From Planctomycetota bacterium (GTDB lineage: Bacteria > Planctomycetota > GCA-002687715 > DRQF01): DNA of 9,243 nucleotides. Shown piece after piece: positions 6,943 to 9,243 of the stretch. The stretch spans positions 1 through 9,243 of the forward strand of contig WFTN01000394.1 in the NCBI GenBank assembly GCA_015485455.1, written 5' to 3'. Position 1 is the stretch's first letter. The number at the start of each line of letters is the position of its first letter. The notes under the pieces were generated by a model. That model searched no databases, was not told where the DNA came from, and saw only the letters and a program-made list of their open reading frames with translations. A program made the position numbers and the translations under genes.

Positions 6943-7146
6943 GCCTCCCTTACAATCATTCCGCCGGTTGAAATAAAAACCCCTAAGTCCTTGATGCAAA
7001 AGATTTTGTGAAATTGAAACCTGAAAGGAAATCTATCTGTAAGCGCCAATCAATCAAGAGATGGGGCAAGACTTGACCGGCACAGGCAAAAGAAGGGACT
7101 TCTATTGAGGTCTTTCGCTGGCAAGACCCGGCGGATAGGGAAGAAA
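6943..7146 (-). other. Gene-free stretch between the FN3 protein and the secretin promoter
   Basis: No coding region or known RNA is recognised here. The stretch from 6960 to 7135 is bounded by a perfect 8-bp inverted repeat, TCCGCCGG (6960-6967) and CCGGCGGA (7128-7135). Inside are GGTCTT/AAGACC (7109-7114 and 7123-7128) and a weak 5-bp hairpin AGAAG/CTTCT (7091-7103), followed on the minus strand by TTTTG. The last could be a poor terminator for the upstream operon, but no strong hairpin with a T-run is present. A small structured RNA or a long 3' untranslated structure is possible but unproven. Confidence 0.35.
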
Positions 7147-8157
7147 TCAAAGATCTAAACGAAGATCTGCTTTCTCACCTAACTCATCTCTGTAGTACAA
7201 CTTAGCAAAATTTTTCCGGCGCTCGTATGTCACATGCTTGGTCATTGGCTTGCCGTTACTGGCAACGGTCACCCGCCCAGTCCCATCGAATTCGACCTCA
7301 TCCCGTTCTTCCGGAACCATCTCAAAACCGACTTCGATACCGAGTACTTGGCAAGGGGTCTCATAGTCAATTCCCGTCCCCACATCCTTCAGGCCCATAT
7401 TTTTTCCTTCGACCGCATCGAAAACTTTTTCATGCCAAATCCCATCGACGTAGCGTTTCACCTTCACCCGAGCGGTTTTCGTCGCCGAATCGTAGGAAAG
7501 AAATTCAAAGGCATAGTCTCTGGCACCCCGCACATCAAAAGGTTTGGAAAAAGGAGATGCTTGGCGATTCGATTGGACCATCAAGGGGTCATTTGAAATG
7601 GCGCGGACCCGATATTTATAGAGTTGCCCAGCAACCACGTTTTCGTCTACAAAGCTATTTTCTTTACCATCAACCACGCCGACGAGTCCTTCGTCGGCGC
7701 CAGAAGATCGGTAGATTTCAAACTTCTCCACCGCCACCGTGTTGCCGTCTGGGATCTCCCAAAAAACGCGAATCTTGCCAATGTCGGAAGTCCCTTGAAG
7801 TTGGGTCGGGGCGAAGAACCTCAGCTCCAGGTCTTTTTCCGCCCGCATGTCACTCAAAGATGCCCCATGGTAGAAGACACCTTTCATATAGGGCCGTGCC
7901 ACGACTTCTGGGCTCCATTGCTGCTCAATTTCCTCGGGAAGGTCGAGGAGGTGCTTCAGAATGCTGTAGCCTTCATCCCCCTCATAAGACCCCTTTTCAA
8001 TAGCTTCGTCTATAGTCGCTTGAGCAGTTTTCGCTGCGGCGACTGCCTTGTCTTTTTCGTCCAAACCCAGGCCAAAACCTGTACCCAGTAGAAATCCCAC
8101 TCCGGCCAGAACGACGATGAAAAGGATAATATCGAGGGAATCCAGAAGTTTGCTCAT
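7147..8157 (-). CDS. Membrane-anchored fibronectin type III protein, putative PilP/GspC-position connector (336 aa)
   Basis: The protein starts with a short cytoplasmic end (MSKLLDSLD) and one strong membrane helix (about residues 9-31, IILFIVVLAGVGFLLGTGFGLGL), then a helical linker (about 33-75). Residues about 111-205 form a fibronectin type III domain, with the expected VFWEIP, EKFEIYRS, NSFVDENVVAGQLYKYRVRAIS strand pattern. Residues about 210-312 are a second beta-rich region (FEFLSYDSATKTARVKVKRY, CQVLGIEVGFEMV), which may take the place of the PilP/GspC periplasmic domain. No catalytic motif is visible. ATG 8157 follows the previous stop by 9 bases, with AAGGA overlapping that stop, 6 bases before the start. 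Tight coupling to the PilO-like gene and a secretin downstream suggest an inner-membrane-to-secretin connector. The Amuc_1099 position of the Akkermansia locus is the nearest parallel I know. The FN3 call is fairly sure; the role is inferred. Confidence 0.85.
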   Translation of the reverse strand: MSKLLDSLDIILFIVVLAGVGFLLGTGFGLGLDEKDKAVAAAKTAQATIDEAIEKGSYEGDEGYSILKHLLDLPEEIEQQWSPEVVARPYMKGVFYHGASLSDMRAEKDLELRFFAPTQLQGTSDIGKIRVFWEIPDGNTVAVEKFEIYRSSGADEGLVGVVDGKENSFVDENVVAGQLYKYRVRAISNDPLMVQSNRQASPFSKPFDVRGARDYAFEFLSYDSATKTARVKVKRYVDGIWHEKVFDAVEGKNMGLKDVGTGIDYETPCQVLGIEVGFEMVPEERDEVEFDGTGRVTVASNGKPMTKHVTYERRKNFAKLYYRDELGEKADLRLDL

Positions 8158-8166
8158 GATGTTTCC

Positions 8167-9060
8167 TTAGCGCTTCGCCCGTTCGTGATAGTCCAGAATG
8201 GTCAAATAGAAATGGACCTCCACGGGGGGCTCGTCTTGCCATTTCTCGACTAACGCCAAGTCCAATTCCAAATTCGAGATGACAATATTGTCGACAATGG
8301 CAGAAATCGCCACGGTCATCAGGCCACCATCTTCATCGGCCAAAGTAACCGGTGCATCCAAAGCATGAATCACGTCTAGTAAGCGCTCTCCTTTAGTTCG
8401 CACCCGGACATCGTAGCGGGTGCGTTCAAAGGCCGCACTGGAGACCCCCGTCCCAACGATGCCGCTGGATTCTCCCCCTTGAATGGGGCGGGAAAGCCAA
8501 GCACCAACACGGGCGAAAAGTCGCACAAGACGGTCTTGTACCCAAAACGCCCTCTGACGACGCCGCATCTCAACTTTCTGAGCCTCACGTTCGGCCTTTG
8601 TCGCATCTGGCTTAGAGACCATAGGCTCAGGATTCGTCAGGGCGATCACCACCCCCGTGACACCCTGCTCCTCCAAGTATCCTGTGGCTTCCCGGGCCAG
8701 CCGATCCCGGGAAAGCTGATAATGCCTTTGGAAATCTTCCACGAGAGGAAAGGAAGTCCAAGGCGTCTTGAGGTCCTCAAACCACAAGTCTAAGTGGTCC
8801 GCGTCACGCCTAGTGAAGGAGTCCTCAAGTTTGGTCACCACATCTTCTTGAACCTTCTTCTGCAAAGCTTCCAACTGGGTGACCTGATCTTTTCCCACAG
8901 CTCCCGGCGCCTTGGCAATGGCTGATTCAGAAAGAGAGTTCAGCAAACGAACGTTTTCTGAAAGCGCCTGAGCAGTACGGTTCACTTTCAAGACATAAAC
9001 CAAGCTGAGTACCACGACCAGAAGGCCCAAGAGGACCCAAAACAAATATTTGCTTTTCAT
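8167..9060 (-). CDS. Inner-membrane PilN/PilO-like (Amuc_1100-like) assembly protein (297 aa)
   Basis: The plan is that of PilN/PilO/GspM-type alignment-complex proteins: a short basic N-terminus (MKSKY), one membrane helix (about 6-25, LFWVLLGLLVVVLSLVYVL), a coiled coil (about 28-80) and a periplasmic region. The C-terminal 205-292 has alternating beta strands and a helix (AFERTRYDVRVRTKGERLLDVIHALD, ISNLELDLALV, PPVEVHFYLTILDYH) consistent with a ferredoxin-like PilO domain. A Lys/Glu/Arg-rich helix lies at about 155-185. Sequence similarity to PilO itself is not obvious; the assignment rests on topology, size and neighbours. It would sit in the inner membrane and help align the machine with the secretin. 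ATG 9060 overlaps the upstream stop by ATGA, and GAGGAGG lies 7 bases before it, inside the upstream gene, so translation is probably coupled. Akkermansia Amuc_1100 has the same plan and position. Confidence 0.82.
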   Translation of the reverse strand: MKSKYLFWVLLGLLVVVLSLVYVLKVNRTAQALSENVRLLNSLSESAIAKAPGAVGKDQVTQLEALQKKVQEDVVTKLEDSFTRRDADHLDLWFEDLKTPWTSFPLVEDFQRHYQLSRDRLAREATGYLEEQGVTGVVIALTNPEPMVSKPDATKAEREAQKVEMRRRQRAFWVQDRLVRLFARVGAWLSRPIQGGESSGIVGTGVSSAAFERTRYDVRVRTKGERLLDVIHALDAPVTLADEDGGLMTVAISAIVDNIVISNLELDLALVEKWQDEPPVEVHFYLTILDYHERAKR

Positions 9061-9243
9061 TGCCCGGCCTCCTCAGAAACCGCCCCGTCGAAACTGAAGC
9101 TCGTCTCGAAGATGACAAAACGTCGTCTTAAGTTGCGGTCTTCGATCCCGGGTGTCGGCCTCGGTGCGGCCTGTTCAGCCAGGAAATCCCTGCCAATCTT
9201 AAAGTGAGAAAACCGAGGGTCATGGGCTAACATGGCGAACAAC
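9057..9243 (-). CDS. C-terminal fragment of an unknown operon protein (N-terminus beyond window)
   Basis: Only the last 61 residues are present; the frame is open to the right edge and stops at TGA 9059-9057. The end of the protein reads RNLRRRFVIFETSFSFDGAVSEEAGQ: an alternating hydrophobic strand, then an acidic tail. This resembles the way the next protein ends (a strand, then charged residues), and would suit a PilN/PilO- or Amuc_1100-type ferredoxin-fold C-terminus, but the fragment is too short to assign. The ATGA overlap with the next gene shows it belongs to the same operon. No start codon should be read from the internal methionines. Confidence 0.8.
   Translation of the reverse strand, partial: LFAMLAHDPRFSHFKIGRDFLAEQAAPRPTPGIEDRNLRRRFVIFETSFSFDGAVSEEAGQ

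Noticed and set aside
7087..7103. Terminator after the FN3 gene
   Set aside because: The stem is only 5 bp with a 3-base loop and a short T-run, too weak to call as a terminator.
7227..8003. Plus-strand open frame (258 codons) opposite the FN3 protein
   Set aside because: The product is dominated by Arg, Pro, Ser and His without domains, whereas the minus strand gives a membrane helix and FN3 strands in a coupled operon.
1..9243. CRISPR array, tRNA/rRNA, insertion sequence or prophage signs
   Set aside because: No spaced direct-repeat array, cloverleaf, transposase, integrase or terminal repeats were seen. The operon layout is compact and the genes are all on one strand.

Overview
The window looks like part of a chromosome of a Gram-negative-type bacterium of the Planctomycetes-Verrucomicrobia-Lentisphaerae (PVC) group. 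Planctomycetes are slightly favoured, but the phylum cannot be fixed from sequence reading alone. The clues are a secretin whose core resembles planctomycete/verrucomicrobial 'type II and III secretion system protein' sequences (with the APKLMVYNTQRAHLMVLN and VPDGGTLLLGG regions), a TPR-plus-secretin lipoprotein architecture, and a gene order recalling the Amuc_1098-1102 pilus locus of Akkermansia. All real genes are on the minus strand, so the biological reading order runs from base 9243 to base 1.

Layout in transcription order: (1) 9243-9057, the C-terminal end of an unknown protein that enters from the right edge; (2) 9060-8167, a 297-aa inner-membrane-anchored coiled-coil protein with a PilN/PilO-like plan, overlapping gene 1 by ATGA; (3) 8157-7147, a 336-aa protein with an N-terminal membrane anchor, a fibronectin type III domain and a C-terminal beta-rich domain, starting 9 bases after gene 2; (4) a 357-base gene-free stretch (7146-6790) with a strong sigma70-type promoter and a long, structured 5' leader; (5) 6789-4180, an 869-aa lipoprotein that joins TPRs, a coiled coil, STN/N0-like and N1-like domains and a secretin core; (6) a strong intrinsic terminator (4125-4095) and a second structured leader; (7) 3884-978, a 968-aa exported TPR/helical-repeat protein; (8) an intergenic hairpin (953-923); (9) 874-1, an exported TPR protein cut by the left edge.

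Together, genes 2, 3 and 5 look like the core of an envelope-spanning secretin machine (type IV pilus or type II secretion type): an inner-membrane PilO-like part, a periplasmic connector in the position of PilP/GspC, and an outer-membrane secretin that carries its own lipid anchor and TPRs. The two exported TPR proteins downstream have separate regulation and are plausible periplasmic partners or scaffolds. No pilin, prepilin peptidase or assembly ATPase is in the window, so pilus versus secretion function is open.

The most notable non-coding signal is the secretin leader. It holds a perfect 8-base complement of its own Shine-Dalgarno sequence, a competing hairpin that would hide that complement, and a further hairpin whose loop can pair with the 5' end of the transcript. 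This is the layout expected of a translational switch.
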